Assembly (NCBI GenBank): GCA_023511455.1
Contig: JAIMBJ010000034.1
Location: forward strand, 1-32,212
DNA length: 32,212 nucleotides
From: Bacillota bacterium
GTDB taxonomy: Bacteria > Armatimonadota > HRBIN16
Reading direction: 5' to 3'
Below, one piece after another: positions 6,901 through 15,700 of the stretch (its first letter is position 1; every line of letters starts with the position of its first letter). A model generated the notes under the pieces. That model made no database searches, was not told where the DNA came from, and saw only the letters and a list, made by a program, of their open reading frames with translations. Both the position numbers and the translations under genes were made by a program.

Positions 6901-8274
6901 ATGCCCTGGACGTTCTTCGGGATCGAACTGGCGTCGCGCGCCCTGCAATCGATGCAGATGGCGATGAATACGACGGGCCATAACCTGGCGAACATCAACA
7001 CGCCCGGCTATTCGCGTCAGAGGGTGAACCTTGCTACAACCGAACCTCTGGTTCTTGAGGGTGTCAGGACGCTGTTCATGGGCAGCGGCGTGCGTGTGGA
7101 AAGCATCCAGCGTATTCGGGATGTGTTCCTTGACGGGCGACTTGCTAATACCAGCAGTCAGTACCACCGACTCAACACGCTTTATCAGCGATTGACGCAG
7201 GTGGAGGATGTCTTCAGCGAACCCACCGACGCCGGTTTGTCCCGCCAGATTATCGGCTTCTTCAACGCCTTTCAGGAGCTGTCTGCCAACCCTGAGAACG
7301 TCGGAGTACGCGCCAGCGTGTACCAACAGGTGGAGGGTATGACACGCACCTTTCGCCAGCTGGCAGGACGACTGGATGAAATCTTTGTGGAGATGGAACA
7401 GCGGGTACAGGCGACAGCCAGTGAAATCAACTTTATCGCCCAGAGCATCGCCGACCTTAATGTGAAAATACGCTACAACAAAGCACTGGGCACAACGCCC
7501 AATGACCTGCTGGATAAACGAACCAGCCTTATAGAAAAACTTTCGGAATACGTCGAGGTTCGTACGACGGAGTTTTCAGACGGCACGGTGAGGCTATCTC
7601 TGGGAGAGTTCGTCCTGGTGGAGGCGGAGCGTGCGAATCCCCTACCCAGTGACGCGGACTATGTGAACAAAATATTCACCGATGGCGCAGATGTACGGGC
7701 ATACATCGCTGGTGGAAGCGTGGGCGGGCTCATGGACGCGATGGAATACATCCGCACTTACCGGGACCGGCTGGACAGACTGGCGCGCGAAATGGTCGAC
7801 GCCGTCAACATTGTCCATCAGTCAGGTTACGGGCTCGATGGCAACACCGGTTACCGTCTGCTGGAAGGTAGGGATGCACTGAGCATCCGGGTGAGTGACG
7901 ACGTTCTCGATATCAACCACATTGCAGCGGGAGTGACACCTGCACCGGGTGACGGCAATAAGGCACTGGAGCTAGCGAGGTTGCGCCAGCAGCCTATTGC
8001 GAATCTGGACAATAAAACCATACCCGACTTCTATAGCGCACTGGTGGCGGAACTGGGAGAACATACCCGTGCAGCGTCTACCGGTCAGGAAAACCAGAAG
8101 ATTATTCTGCAGAGCCTGCAAGCCGAGCGAGAGGCGGTTTCCGGCGTAAACATGGACGAGGAAATGTCCAACCTGCTGCGCTACCAGCGCAGCTATCAGG
8201 CGGCAGCTCAACTGATAAGCATCATGGATGCCGCCATTGCCGATATGCTGGCGGCATTTGCTGGACGCCGATAA
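6901..8274 (+). CDS. flgK: Flagellar hook-associated protein 1 (FlgK)
   Basis: FlgK is the first junction protein between hook and filament. The N-terminus has FGIELASRALQSMQMAMNTT and GHNLANINTPGYSRQRVNL, diagnostic of FlgK. The family C-terminal region is GVNMDEEMSNLLRYQRSYQA, then AAQLISIMDAAIADML. At 457 residues it is shorter than the enterobacterial protein (about 547), consistent with a reduced outer domain. It has no signal peptide and is exported by the flagellar apparatus with FlgN help. The gap to flgN is 4 nt. Confidence 0.96.
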   Translation: MPWTFFGIELASRALQSMQMAMNTTGHNLANINTPGYSRQRVNLATTEPLVLEGVRTLFMGSGVRVESIQRIRDVFLDGRLANTSSQYHRLNTLYQRLTQVEDVFSEPTDAGLSRQIIGFFNAFQELSANPENVGVRASVYQQVEGMTRTFRQLAGRLDEIFVEMEQRVQATASEINFIAQSIADLNVKIRYNKALGTTPNDLLDKRTSLIEKLSEYVEVRTTEFSDGTVRLSLGEFVLVEAERANPLPSDADYVNKIFTDGADVRAYIAGGSVGGLMDAMEYIRTYRDRLDRLAREMVDAVNIVHQSGYGLDGNTGYRLLEGRDALSIRVSDDVLDINHIAAGVTPAPGDGNKALELARLRQQPIANLDNKTIPDFYSALVAELGEHTRAASTGQENQKIILQSLQAEREAVSGVNMDEEMSNLLRYQRSYQAAAQLISIMDAAIADMLAAFAGRR

Positions 8275-8296
8275 TGATAGCAGGAGATGATGGAAC

Positions 8297-9178
8297 ATGC
8301 GTATCAGCACAGCACAGATGCTTAACGCAATGCAACAGGTGATGGAGCGCAATTACGAACGGTACCACCTGGCACAGCAAACGGTGATAACGGGCAAGCG
8401 CATCCAGCGACCTTCTGATGACCCTTTCGGTGCATCGCTGGGTATTACCCTGCACCGTCTGCTGCAGGAGAGTGAGCAATACCAGCGCAACCTCAAAACC
8501 GCCAAGAATTTTCTCTCCATTACCGACGTAGCGCTGGAGAACCTGAACGACCTGGTTCGCCAGGCAAAGAGCCTCGCGATACAGGCGGCGACCGATACAC
8601 AGAACCCAGAGGGGCGTGCTGCCATCGCACAACAGATAGGACAGATTCTGGCGGAGATTGTCAGTATCGGAAATAACACCACTTACGGCGACCGCTTCAT
8701 CTTCGGCGGATTGCAGACGCTGAAGGCGCCGTTCAGCGTGTCGGGTGATACGCTCGTCTATCACGGCGACCACGGCAATCTGAATATCGAAGTCAGCCCC
8801 GCTGTGGTCATGAGCGTCAACGTGCAGGGTGACCCCCTGATCACCGGCATCTACAACGCGATTGCGCAAATCAAGCGCTATGTGGAGACCAGCGACATCG
8901 AGAACCTGTCCAGAGAAGGCTTGCAGGAGTTACAAAACCAGCTGGATAACCTGTTGCGTACGCGCGCTGTGGTAGGGAGTAAAGTGCAGCAGATAGAGAT
9001 GATCCAGCAGCGCATAGAGAAAAGGCACGTGGACTTTACGGAACTGCTCAGCAGCATCGAGGACGCCGACATAGCGGACGCCATCACCAGGCTGAAGATG
9101 GCAGAGACCACTTACCACGTCACTTTAGCGACCATGGCGCGATTAGGCAACCTGAGTCTGCTGGACTTTCTCGCCTGA
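8297..9178 (+). CDS. flgL: Flagellar hook-associated protein 3 (FlgL)
   Basis: FlgL is the second junction protein and resembles flagellin at both ends. The N-terminus (MRISTAQMLNAMQQVMERNY, then TGKRIQRPSDDPFGA) has the conserved RPSDDP motif of FlgL and flagellins. The middle contains NNTTYGDRFIFGGLQT, typical of FlgL. The C-terminal helix includes LLSSIEDADIADAITRLKMA. Length is 293 residues, close to the family norm. It lies 22 nt after flgK with an AGGAGA site. Confidence 0.95.
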   Translation: MRISTAQMLNAMQQVMERNYERYHLAQQTVITGKRIQRPSDDPFGASLGITLHRLLQESEQYQRNLKTAKNFLSITDVALENLNDLVRQAKSLAIQAATDTQNPEGRAAIAQQIGQILAEIVSIGNNTTYGDRFIFGGLQTLKAPFSVSGDTLVYHGDHGNLNIEVSPAVVMSVNVQGDPLITGIYNAIAQIKRYVETSDIENLSREGLQELQNQLDNLLRTRAVVGSKVQQIEMIQQRIEKRHVDFTELLSSIEDADIADAITRLKMAETTYHVTLATMARLGNLSLLDFLA

Positions 9179-9189
9179 GGGGATAAAGG

Positions 9190-9708
9190 ATGACAATGAC
9201 TTGCATCGATAGCACTCGTTTCGGTAGAATTGAAGTTGACGAGGAGGCGGTAATCACCTTCCCGCAGGGTTTGTTCGGGTTCGAAGAACGCCGGCGGTTC
9301 GTCGTGCTGTGTCTCGACGAGAAAAGCCCCTTCCGCTGGTTGCAAAGTCTGGAGGACCCGAACCTGGCGTTTGTGGTGATCGAGCCACGCCATTTCATGC
9401 CTGATTACGCGCCGACCATTTCTGACGCCGACGTCGAAGCACTGGAACTGGATGCGGATACACCGTATCTGACTTTTGTGATTGTTACTATTCCGCCGGG
9501 AAAACCCGAGGAGATGACCGCCAACCTGATGGGTCCCATTATCATCAACGCGGTCACGCGCATCGCTCGTCAGGTCATTGTGGAAGATGATTGCTATACA
9601 ACCAAGCATAACATCCTGCAAGAGATGATGAAAATGCAACCCGAAGCCAGGGAGGGCGCCGATGCTGGTACTCACACGCAAAGTGAATCAGAGCATCGTC
9701 ATTGGTGA
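9190..9708 (+). CDS. fliW: Flagellar assembly factor FliW
   Basis: FliW binds unassembled flagellin or CsrA. When flagellin is secreted, the freed FliW inhibits CsrA and lets flagellin mRNA be translated. Family features include [40 protein letters not shown], and a late [20 protein letters not shown]. At 172 residues it is longer than the usual 140-150; the last 15 residues are encoded inside csrA, which starts in another frame (47-nt overlap). Confidence 0.94.
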   Translation: MTMTCIDSTRFGRIEVDEEAVITFPQGLFGFEERRRFVVLCLDEKSPFRWLQSLEDPNLAFVVIEPRHFMPDYAPTISDADVEALELDADTPYLTFVIVTIPPGKPEEMTANLMGPIIINAVTRIARQVIVEDDCYTTKHNILQEMMKMQPEAREGADAGTHTQSESEHRHW

Positions 9709-9901
9709 TGACATCGAGGTAGTTGTGCTGGAAGTGCGAGGTGAACAGGTTCGCATTGGCGTGCGTGCGCCCAAAGCGATAACGATACATCGCAAGGAGG
9801 TCTACGAGCAAATCCTCCAGGAGAACCTGAAGGCAGCCTCCGCTTCGGCAGATGACCTCGTCAAGCTTCAATCACGGCTGGCTGACGAAGGCAAATTGTA
9901 G
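9662..9901 (+). CDS. csrA: Carbon storage / translational regulator CsrA
   Basis: CsrA is a small RNA-binding dimer that blocks ribosome sites containing GGA motifs and in flagellates represses flagellin translation. The core [20 protein letters not shown] and [20 protein letters not shown] is textbook CsrA, followed by a 25-residue C-terminal extension to 79 residues. The ATG follows AGGGAGGG (9649-9656) lying inside fliW. That site contains a GGA, so self-control is possible but not shown. Confidence 0.97.
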   Translation: MLVLTRKVNQSIVIGDDIEVVVLEVRGEQVRIGVRAPKAITIHRKEVYEQILQENLKAASASADDLVKLQSRLADEGKL

Positions 9902-9928
9902 CCGCCATGCCGGGGAGGTAATGCCTCG

Positions 9929-10837
9929 TTGTCCCGCAAAATGCTGGCAGCTGTGATATCGGTTGTTTCTAACAGCACGCTCGTGGTGCTGAAGTTGGCG
10001 GTAGGCTTTTTGTCTGGCTCCGTAAGTATCATCGCTGAAGGCATCCACTCCGCAAATGACCTGATTGCCGCACTGATTGCGTTCATCTCGATCCGTATTT
10101 CCGAAAAGCCCCCAGACAAAGAACATCCCTACGGACATGGCAAAGCGGAAAGCATCTCTGCCGCTGCCGAGGCGATACTCATTGTTGGCGCGGCGGTGTG
10201 GATTGTGATAGAGGCTGTCCGAAGGCTCCTGAAACCAGAGCCTGTCGAATACCTCGGCGTGGGGGCGGCAGTGATGGGAATATCGGTGGTGCTGAACATC
10301 GTCGTATCCCGCTATCTGTTCCGGGTGGCGCGTGAGGAAGACTCCCCTGCTCTGGAAGCCGACGCCCACCATCTGGCGACCGATGTGTATACTTCGATGG
10401 GGGTTGTCGCTGGACTGGCTGTAACCTGGCTGACCGGCTGGCATATCGTGGACCCCCTGATGGCTATCGCCGTGGCGGTGTTAATACTGCGAATCGGCTT
10501 GGGGCTGACCATGAAGTCACTGCACCACTTAATGGACGCCCAGCTGCCGACCGCCGAGGTGTCGCGCATCGAGGACATTCTCAACGGCGAGACGCGCATC
10601 CATTCGTGGCATAACCTGCGCACGCGCAAATCCGGCAGCACACGCCATATCGACCTGCATATCGTATTCCGCAATGACGCTACACTAATGGAAGCGCATC
10701 AGGTGGCGGACGAACTCGAAAAGCGCATCGCCGCGGAGATGGCGCCGGCACATGTGGTCATCCATGTGGACCCGTATGATCCACACAAGGAGCAAACCAC
10801 GTCCGAAGAGATGCCGCGACAGGGAGATAAAAAGTAA
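9929..10837 (+). CDS. Cation diffusion facilitator (CDF) metal transporter
   Basis: A 302-residue CDF family protein exporting divalent metal by proton antiport across the inner membrane. Six membrane helices (about residues 7-190) precede a cytoplasmic ferredoxin-like domain (about 205-290, containing HNLRTRKSGSTRHIDLHIVF). The transport site is visible as H40-S-A-N-D44 in helix 2 and H148-L-A-T-D152 in helix 5. An HD/HD set is most often linked to zinc. The loop KEHPYGHGKAE is a further family signature. The start is TTG at 9929, 10 nt after GGGGAGG; ATG at 9941 is an alternative. It lies 27 nt after csrA in the same direction, probably as the last gene of the flagellar transcript. Confidence 0.9.
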   Translation: MSRKMLAAVISVVSNSTLVVLKLAVGFLSGSVSIIAEGIHSANDLIAALIAFISIRISEKPPDKEHPYGHGKAESISAAAEAILIVGAAVWIVIEAVRRLLKPEPVEYLGVGAAVMGISVVLNIVVSRYLFRVAREEDSPALEADAHHLATDVYTSMGVVAGLAVTWLTGWHIVDPLMAIAVAVLILRIGLGLTMKSLHHLMDAQLPTAEVSRIEDILNGETRIHSWHNLRTRKSGSTRHIDLHIVFRNDATLMEAHQVADELEKRIAAEMAPAHVVIHVDPYDPHKEQTTSEEMPRQGDKK

Positions 10838-10960
10838 ACTGTGCTGGCAAAAACCGGAACCTGCGTAGAGGAACTTCACGTATTTAAACGTGACTGCAGC
10901 GCTCGCAACCCTGTTGTGAAAGCAATTTGAGAAAAAATCCACAAACATCCGGAGAATCGC

Positions 10961-10989
10961 TTGACAAAAGGTGCGTGCTGTGATATATA
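10961..10989 (+). promoter_or_regulatory. Sigma-70 type promoter P1
   Basis: A perfect TTGACA -35 (10961-10966), a 17-bp spacer and TATATA -10 (10984-10989) give a strong housekeeping promoter. Initiation is expected near 10996, leaving a leader of about 208 nt before the sigma factor start. Confidence 0.7.
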
Positions 10990-11060
10990 TAGATTGACTA
11001 AATAAATGCGTCGTTCTTGCAATCAAGCAGGAACGGGCAGAGATGTAGAGAAAAATATAC

Positions 11061-11088
11061 TTGAAATTGTTGTCAACAGTGGTAAAAT
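11061..11088 (+). promoter_or_regulatory. Sigma-70 type promoter P2
   Basis: TTGAAA (11061-11066), a 16-bp spacer and TAAAAT (11083-11088) form a second candidate promoter. Its transcript would start near 11095 and keep the two downstream hairpins. Confidence 0.55.
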
Positions 11089-11203
11089 AGTGAATCCTTT
11101 CTGCGCGATGATGTGTCTAATTATTGGGAAGGCTACGGCAATAGCGTAGCGATGTAAATGCCCGTTCATCGGGCACGGTCACCGAGGGAGGGAGAAAAAC
11201 AGA

Positions 11204-12226
11204 GTGAGTCGGCGAAACAACACAAAAGTGCGAAGCACCGCCCCAGTTGTGGAGGAGCCTCTGCGGGAGGAGCACCTGGAAGTGTCGGAGATAGAAAACG
11301 AGGTGCTCGACTCCTTGCTGGATGAGGATGTGCTCGTTGCCGAACCGATTGTCTCCGACCTGCACGAGGCAGACCTGCTGCCGGACGACCTGGGCGAAGA
11401 GGTCCATGAGCGCGACGAGGAAATCCAGATGTGGATGCGGCAGGCGCGTAAAGCACGCTTGCTGACCCCAGAGGAAGAGGTAGAGCTGGCTCAGCGTGTG
11501 GCACAGGGCGACGAAGAAGCGAAGACGCGCCTCATTGAAAGCAACCTGCGTCTGGTGGTATCCATTGCCAAACGTTATGCTTCGCGCGGCATCGCTCTGC
11601 CTGACCTGATTCAGGAAGGCAACCTGGGGCTCATTCGTGCGGTGGAGAAGTTCGACTGGCGTCGCGGCTATCGCTTCAGCACCTACGCCACGTGGTGGAT
11701 TCGCCGCGCCATTGCCCGCGCCATCATCAATCAGGGGCGCACCATCCGCATCCCTGTGTACGTGGCGGAGATTATTCAGAAGGTGGTCAAGGTCAGCAAC
11801 ATGCTCCGGCAGGAGCTGCAGCGCGACCCCACCACCGAGGAAGTGGCGATGGCGTTGAGGATGTCGCCGCGCCGAGTGGAAGAGGTCATGCGCGTCGCCT
11901 TAGAGCCGGTTTCGCTGGAGACGCCCGTGGGAGAAAAAGACAACTCCACCATTGGCGACTTCGTGGAAGCAGAGAACACTCCCCACCCCACCGATGTGAC
12001 CGACGCGATGATCCGGCGCGAGCAGATTGAAGCGATACTCAGCAAGCTCACCGAGCGCGAGGCGGAAGTGGTGCGCATGCGCTACGGACTGATTGACGGC
12101 TACGCGCGCACTTTGGAAGAGGTGGGTCAGGAGCTGGGCGTGACGCGGGAACGGGTGCGGCAGATTGAACTGCGTGCGATTAAGAAGCTGCGCCAGATAG
12201 GTCCGCAAGAGCTCGCCAAAATGTAG
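11204..12226 (+). CDS. RNA polymerase sigma factor, SigA/RpoD-like (sigma-70 group 1/2)
   Basis: This 340-residue primary-type sigma factor has an acidic N-terminal part (residues 1-70) and then regions 1.2 to 4.2. Visible motifs are [20 protein letters not shown] (1.2), [20 protein letters not shown] and [20 protein letters not shown] (2.1-2.2), [17 protein letters not shown] (2.3-2.4), [13 protein letters not shown] (3.0), and [20 protein letters not shown] (4.2 helix-turn-helix). The [10 protein letters not shown] stretch differs from the RIPVHMVETI of typical RpoD, so it may be an alternative group 2 factor. The start is GTG, after GGGAGGG at 11 nt. Two promoters and a structured leader precede it, and a hairpin terminator follows. 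Confidence 0.92.
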   Translation: MSRRNNTKVRSTAPVVEEPLREEHLEVSEIENEVLDSLLDEDVLVAEPIVSDLHEADLLPDDLGEEVHERDEEIQMWMRQARKARLLTPEEEVELAQRVAQGDEEAKTRLIESNLRLVVSIAKRYASRGIALPDLIQEGNLGLIRAVEKFDWRRGYRFSTYATWWIRRAIARAIINQGRTIRIPVYVAEIIQKVVKVSNMLRQELQRDPTTEEVAMALRMSPRRVEEVMRVALEPVSLETPVGEKDNSTIGDFVEAENTPHPTDVTDAMIRREQIEAILSKLTEREAEVVRMRYGLIDGYARTLEEVGQELGVTRERVRQIELRAIKKLRQIGPQELAKM

Positions 12227-12260
12227 CGCCCTTCTCCGGCACAGCCGGTTCACATAAAAA

Positions 12261-12295
12261 CGGCGGCAGGAGAAACCCTGCCGCCGTGTCTTTTG
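12261..12295. terminator. Bidirectional Rho-independent terminator
   Basis: A perfect 10-bp stem CGGCGGCAGG (12261-12270) / CCTGCCGCCG (12277-12286) has a 6-nt loop. On the plus strand TGTCTTTTG follows; on the minus strand TTTTT (from AAAAA at 12256-12260) follows. It can end both the sigma factor transcript and the converging lipoprotein operon. Confidence 0.8.
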
Positions 12296-12299
12296 TAGG

Positions 12300-12731
12300 C
12301 TACCAGGGGGTAGCAGGTGGCGGAGCGGCGGCGCGCACACTGACCGCAGCAGCACTGCCGGAGTTACCAGCTTTATCTCGCGCCGAGACCACGAACTGCA
12401 CGTTGCCCGGCTGGCTCCCTCCCCACGATGGGGTGAACTGCACTGCGTAGGTCGCGCCGCTGCCAGCTGAAAGCGTCTGGGTCGCCTCGCTTCCGTCCGG
12501 ATAGATAGCCTTCATGGTAACGGCATCCACGCCGGAGCTGTCGTCTGTGACGTCTGCTTCCACGCGCACGCTCGTCACGCCGGGCACAATCAGTGTGGAT
12601 GGCTCTACCACCACCCGGCTGATGGTCGGCGCGGTGGTGTCGGGAGTTACGGGAACACCCCCACCACCGCCGCAGGCAGTCAACACCCATGCCGAGGCCA
12701 CTATCAGAACGATGAACCGTATCGTCTTCAT
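12300..12731 (-). CDS. Small Ig-like lipoprotein
   Basis: The 143-residue protein has a lipoprotein signal peptide with lipobox LTAC (Cys20) followed by a Gly run. Residues about 30-130 (TAPTISRVVVEPSTLIVPGV, later QFVVSARDKAGNSGSAAAVS) look like one Ig/cadherin-like beta domain, ending in a short Pro/Ala tail. It should be anchored to a membrane facing the periplasm or outside. It lies 10 nt downstream of the giant multidomain protein and is probably co-transcribed with it. No enzymatic role is visible. Confidence 0.8.
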   Translation of the reverse strand: MKTIRFIVLIVASAWVLTACGGGGGVPVTPDTTAPTISRVVVEPSTLIVPGVTSVRVEADVTDDSSGVDAVTMKAIYPDGSEATQTLSAGSGATYAVQFTPSWGGSQPGNVQFVVSARDKAGNSGSAAAVSVRAAAPPPATPW

Positions 12732-12741
12732 CGCTGTCCTC

Positions 12742-15700
12742 CTATCGCGTCAACACCACCGGGATGTTCACCCGTGTCTGGCGTCCGTCTTCGTCTGTGG
12801 CGCGCAGTTGTAGCAGGTACGCCCCTGCGGGCAGGGCGATACCGCTATCGTCCGTACCGCGCCATGTCAGCGACTGCGTGCCTTCCACCGCGCGACCGCC
12901 AAACGGGTTCAACTGCGCGACCGGTTTGCCGCTGGCGTTCAACACTTCCGCCGTCACCGCAGCTGGTGCAGTCAGGTGGAAGGTGATATGGAACACGCCG
13001 CCGCGCGTTCGGGTAGCGGTAACGCCCGTGATTTTCAGCCCGACCCCGCTTTCAGGCTCGGCAATCACCTGGAACTGTCGCGTGGTCTCGCCCGGCGCAG
13101 GCACAAACCGATACGACGCGGTCGTGCGCAGATAGTGCCTCTTGCCGGTCTTTTGGTCCACCAGCCACAGCGCGGTGCCGCGTGGCACGCTCGCGATATT
13201 GCCGAACGTGAGCGTCAGCGGGCTGTCTGCGTCTGGAGCAGGCGTCCACTCGGCGGAGAGGCTCCACGTTTGCTTGCCCGAACCGCTGCGCACATCCACG
13301 GCATACGGCTGTCCGGAGCGAAGCAGCGACAGTTTGAGTGAACCGGCGCTGCTCAATGGCGGTGCTGGCGGCAGCCCCACTGACAAGCCCCGTCCGCTTG
13401 TGGAGACGCCTACCGTCACCTCGGCGGTCTCGCCGGCGCATTGCAGGCGCACCGGGAAGCTCCAACCGCTGCGACCGTTTTCTGCGCGACGTCCTGTGGC
13501 AGCGCGTCCATCAGCTGGCGCGGGCAGAATGAGGTTACACGCCTGATGCGCGTACACCCAGCACCCTTGCCATGCCCCCAACTGGGAGAGGACACCGGGC
13601 ACGATGCTGTTGTCATAGACCAGCACGTACTTGCTGCCGTCCCAGGTCCACGCGTAATCTTCCAACCACCCAGCGACTTGTGCCTCCGCCAGGCTCTTGG
13701 TCTGGCCGCCCAGACTGACCTGCAACGCGCTGAGGTTCCATGACAGGCTCTCCAGCCACGGGTTGCCGATGAGGTTCCAGCCCTGTTGCAACGGTATCGT
13801 GAAGGGCTGCGACTCGTCGGGTACATCGCCGCGAATGGTCGGACGCTGAGCAGTGGGCAGTTGCACCCAGTAGCCCCTGCCGACCTGCAGGGCGACACTG
13901 GGATAGCGCACGTAGCCGGAAGCAGGTTCGTACACCGCGAGTTTGTCTGCTTCAAAGCCCAGCACCCGTTGCGCGTTCGGCTCTTCGCTCACTACGGGTA
14001 GGGCGATCAAACGCAGACCAGCAGGCAGCTCTGGCGCAACGCCCGCCGTCGTGGTCGCCTGCGGCTCGGCTGGCATCGCCATACGGTTGCCCACCTTATC
14101 CTCGCCCACGGCGTAGAAACGATAGGTGTAGCCAAACTTGCCCTTGAAGGATGCGCTTCCCGTCTGCTGGCGGCCATCGTCCGGTGTAAACGCCTGCCAC
14201 AGCTGGAGTGCACCACCGTTGGCGGAGTACCACACCTCCGCTTGGGTGACGCCAGAGGCGTCATCCGTGCCCTCCCAGCCGACCGAGAAGGTGGGCTTGT
14301 TTTGCACTCCGGGCATCTCAGCCATACGCACCTGGGGCGCCTGCTTGTCCAGCGTCAGCACGTGCTCGTTGGTCTTCATCGCCGGGTTCGAACCCAGGTG
14401 CGGGTCGAAGGTGATGGTCGCTTTGTTCACGATGCGCGTGCCGGACGCAACCTCTGCCTTCGGGCGGATGCGGAAGGAGACATAGCCTTCACCCTCTGGC
14501 TCGTTGTTGTTCGGAGGCAGGAAGCCATTCTCGTGATGCTCTCCCGAGCGGGTATCGATGCCCTTGAAGACCACCCGCAGTTTGCGCGTGGACGGGTCGT
14601 AACTGCTCTCCACCCGCACCACGAGGTTGTTGCCGAGGTCAACACCCTGCGACAGTCGGCTCGCAGGCGCAGGCAGCGTGACGTGCCGGTTGCCGAAGCC
14701 GAACGCGGTGAACTCCAGCGTGCTGTCGTCGAGGCTTTCATCCAGCACGTCCTCGATGAGCACCTCCTCTGCGCTCGCAGTCGCGGTGGGTAGATTTTCG
14801 AAGTAGACGGTGTAGTCTATCGTTTGGCCGTCGGCAATGAAGCCGTCGACGCCTGGTGAGCCGCTCTTCGCGTTGGGGTCCCACGCGCGGGTCACCCGCA
14901 GGTTTTTGCATTCCCTGCGCTGGCGCAGCCTGTCTGCAAGACGGCGAAGCTCCTTTCCTTTTTCAATACAATCCTGACCCTCCGCGAGGAAGGCTTTGAC
15001 CGCGGTAGTGGCAGGGAGTAATGCCCAATCCAGGTCTGGCGCGAGCTGACTGGCAATCTCGCCCAGCAGAATCTCCATCGGGTGGTCTCCCTTTGCCACC
15101 TGATAGGCTTTCTCCGCCGCCTTCTGGAACTTTTCGCCGTATTTGGCTTTCACGAAGTCCTTCAATGCCTGTTCGGTGGCGCCTGCCGCCAGTTGCGACA
15201 GCCACTCTGCGGCGAAGCTGCCTGCCTGACGGTAGGCGTTGTACAGACGGTTGCTCTGCTCATCCGTCAGGTCGACCCCTTCCAGTGCGAAGTCCTCACG
15301 CAATCGTCGTTTAATCATCCGCTCGCAGCTGGCCTGAAGGAGACGGTGTCCTGCCCATGCCTTGATAATGGTGGCGCCGCTCAAGACGAGCACAACCGCC
15401 GTCGTCATCGGCTCCAGGCGGGTGCGAATGTGCGCCCGGCTGTCGGTAATCTGAATGACCAGCGAGTAGGTGGCGCTCGCGCCCGGAGCCAGCTGCGGTA
15501 GCAACAGCGGAATATCCGACAAACCGGCTGGTTTTGTGCCGCGTGCTACCTCGTTGCCCTGAGAGTTGTACACCCAGTACCTGATGGAAGGGTTCTCACC
15601 CGCCGGCACGTTCTGCAACGATAGCTGCACCTTCACAAACGGCGTCTCCCATACCGTGTTCGGGTTGGTCACGTGAATCTGGAAGGTCTCCCGCCGTCCC

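Larger units (their letters stand above)
10838..11203 (+). promoter_or_regulatory. 366-bp leader/promoter region of the sigma factor gene
   Basis: No convincing gene lies here. The region has a 6-bp inverted repeat (TCACGT 10876-10881, ACGTGA 10888-10893), two sigma-70 type promoters, and three hairpins in the transcribed leader. The hairpins are CGTTCTTGC/GCAGGAACG (11012-11035, one G-T pair), GCTACG/CGTAGC (11132-11150) and TGCCCG/CGGGCA (11159-11175). The last ends 10 nt before the GGGAGGG ribosome site (11186-11192). A 47-codon frame at 11006-11149 lacks a ribosome site. Confidence 0.6.

Noticed and set aside
8239-8246. GCCGATAT inside flgK as another sigma-28 -10
   Set aside because: No TAAA lies at the required distance upstream and it falls within coding sequence.
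9921-9956. ATG-initiated 11-codon frame just before the CDF start
   Set aside because: It is only 2 nt from the GGGGAGG site, too close for efficient initiation, and very short. The TTG at 9929 fits better.
11006-11149. 47-codon frame in the sigma factor leader
   Set aside because: There is no Shine-Dalgarno, and the region is better explained by promoter P2 and leader hairpins. A leaderless upstream frame cannot be fully excluded.
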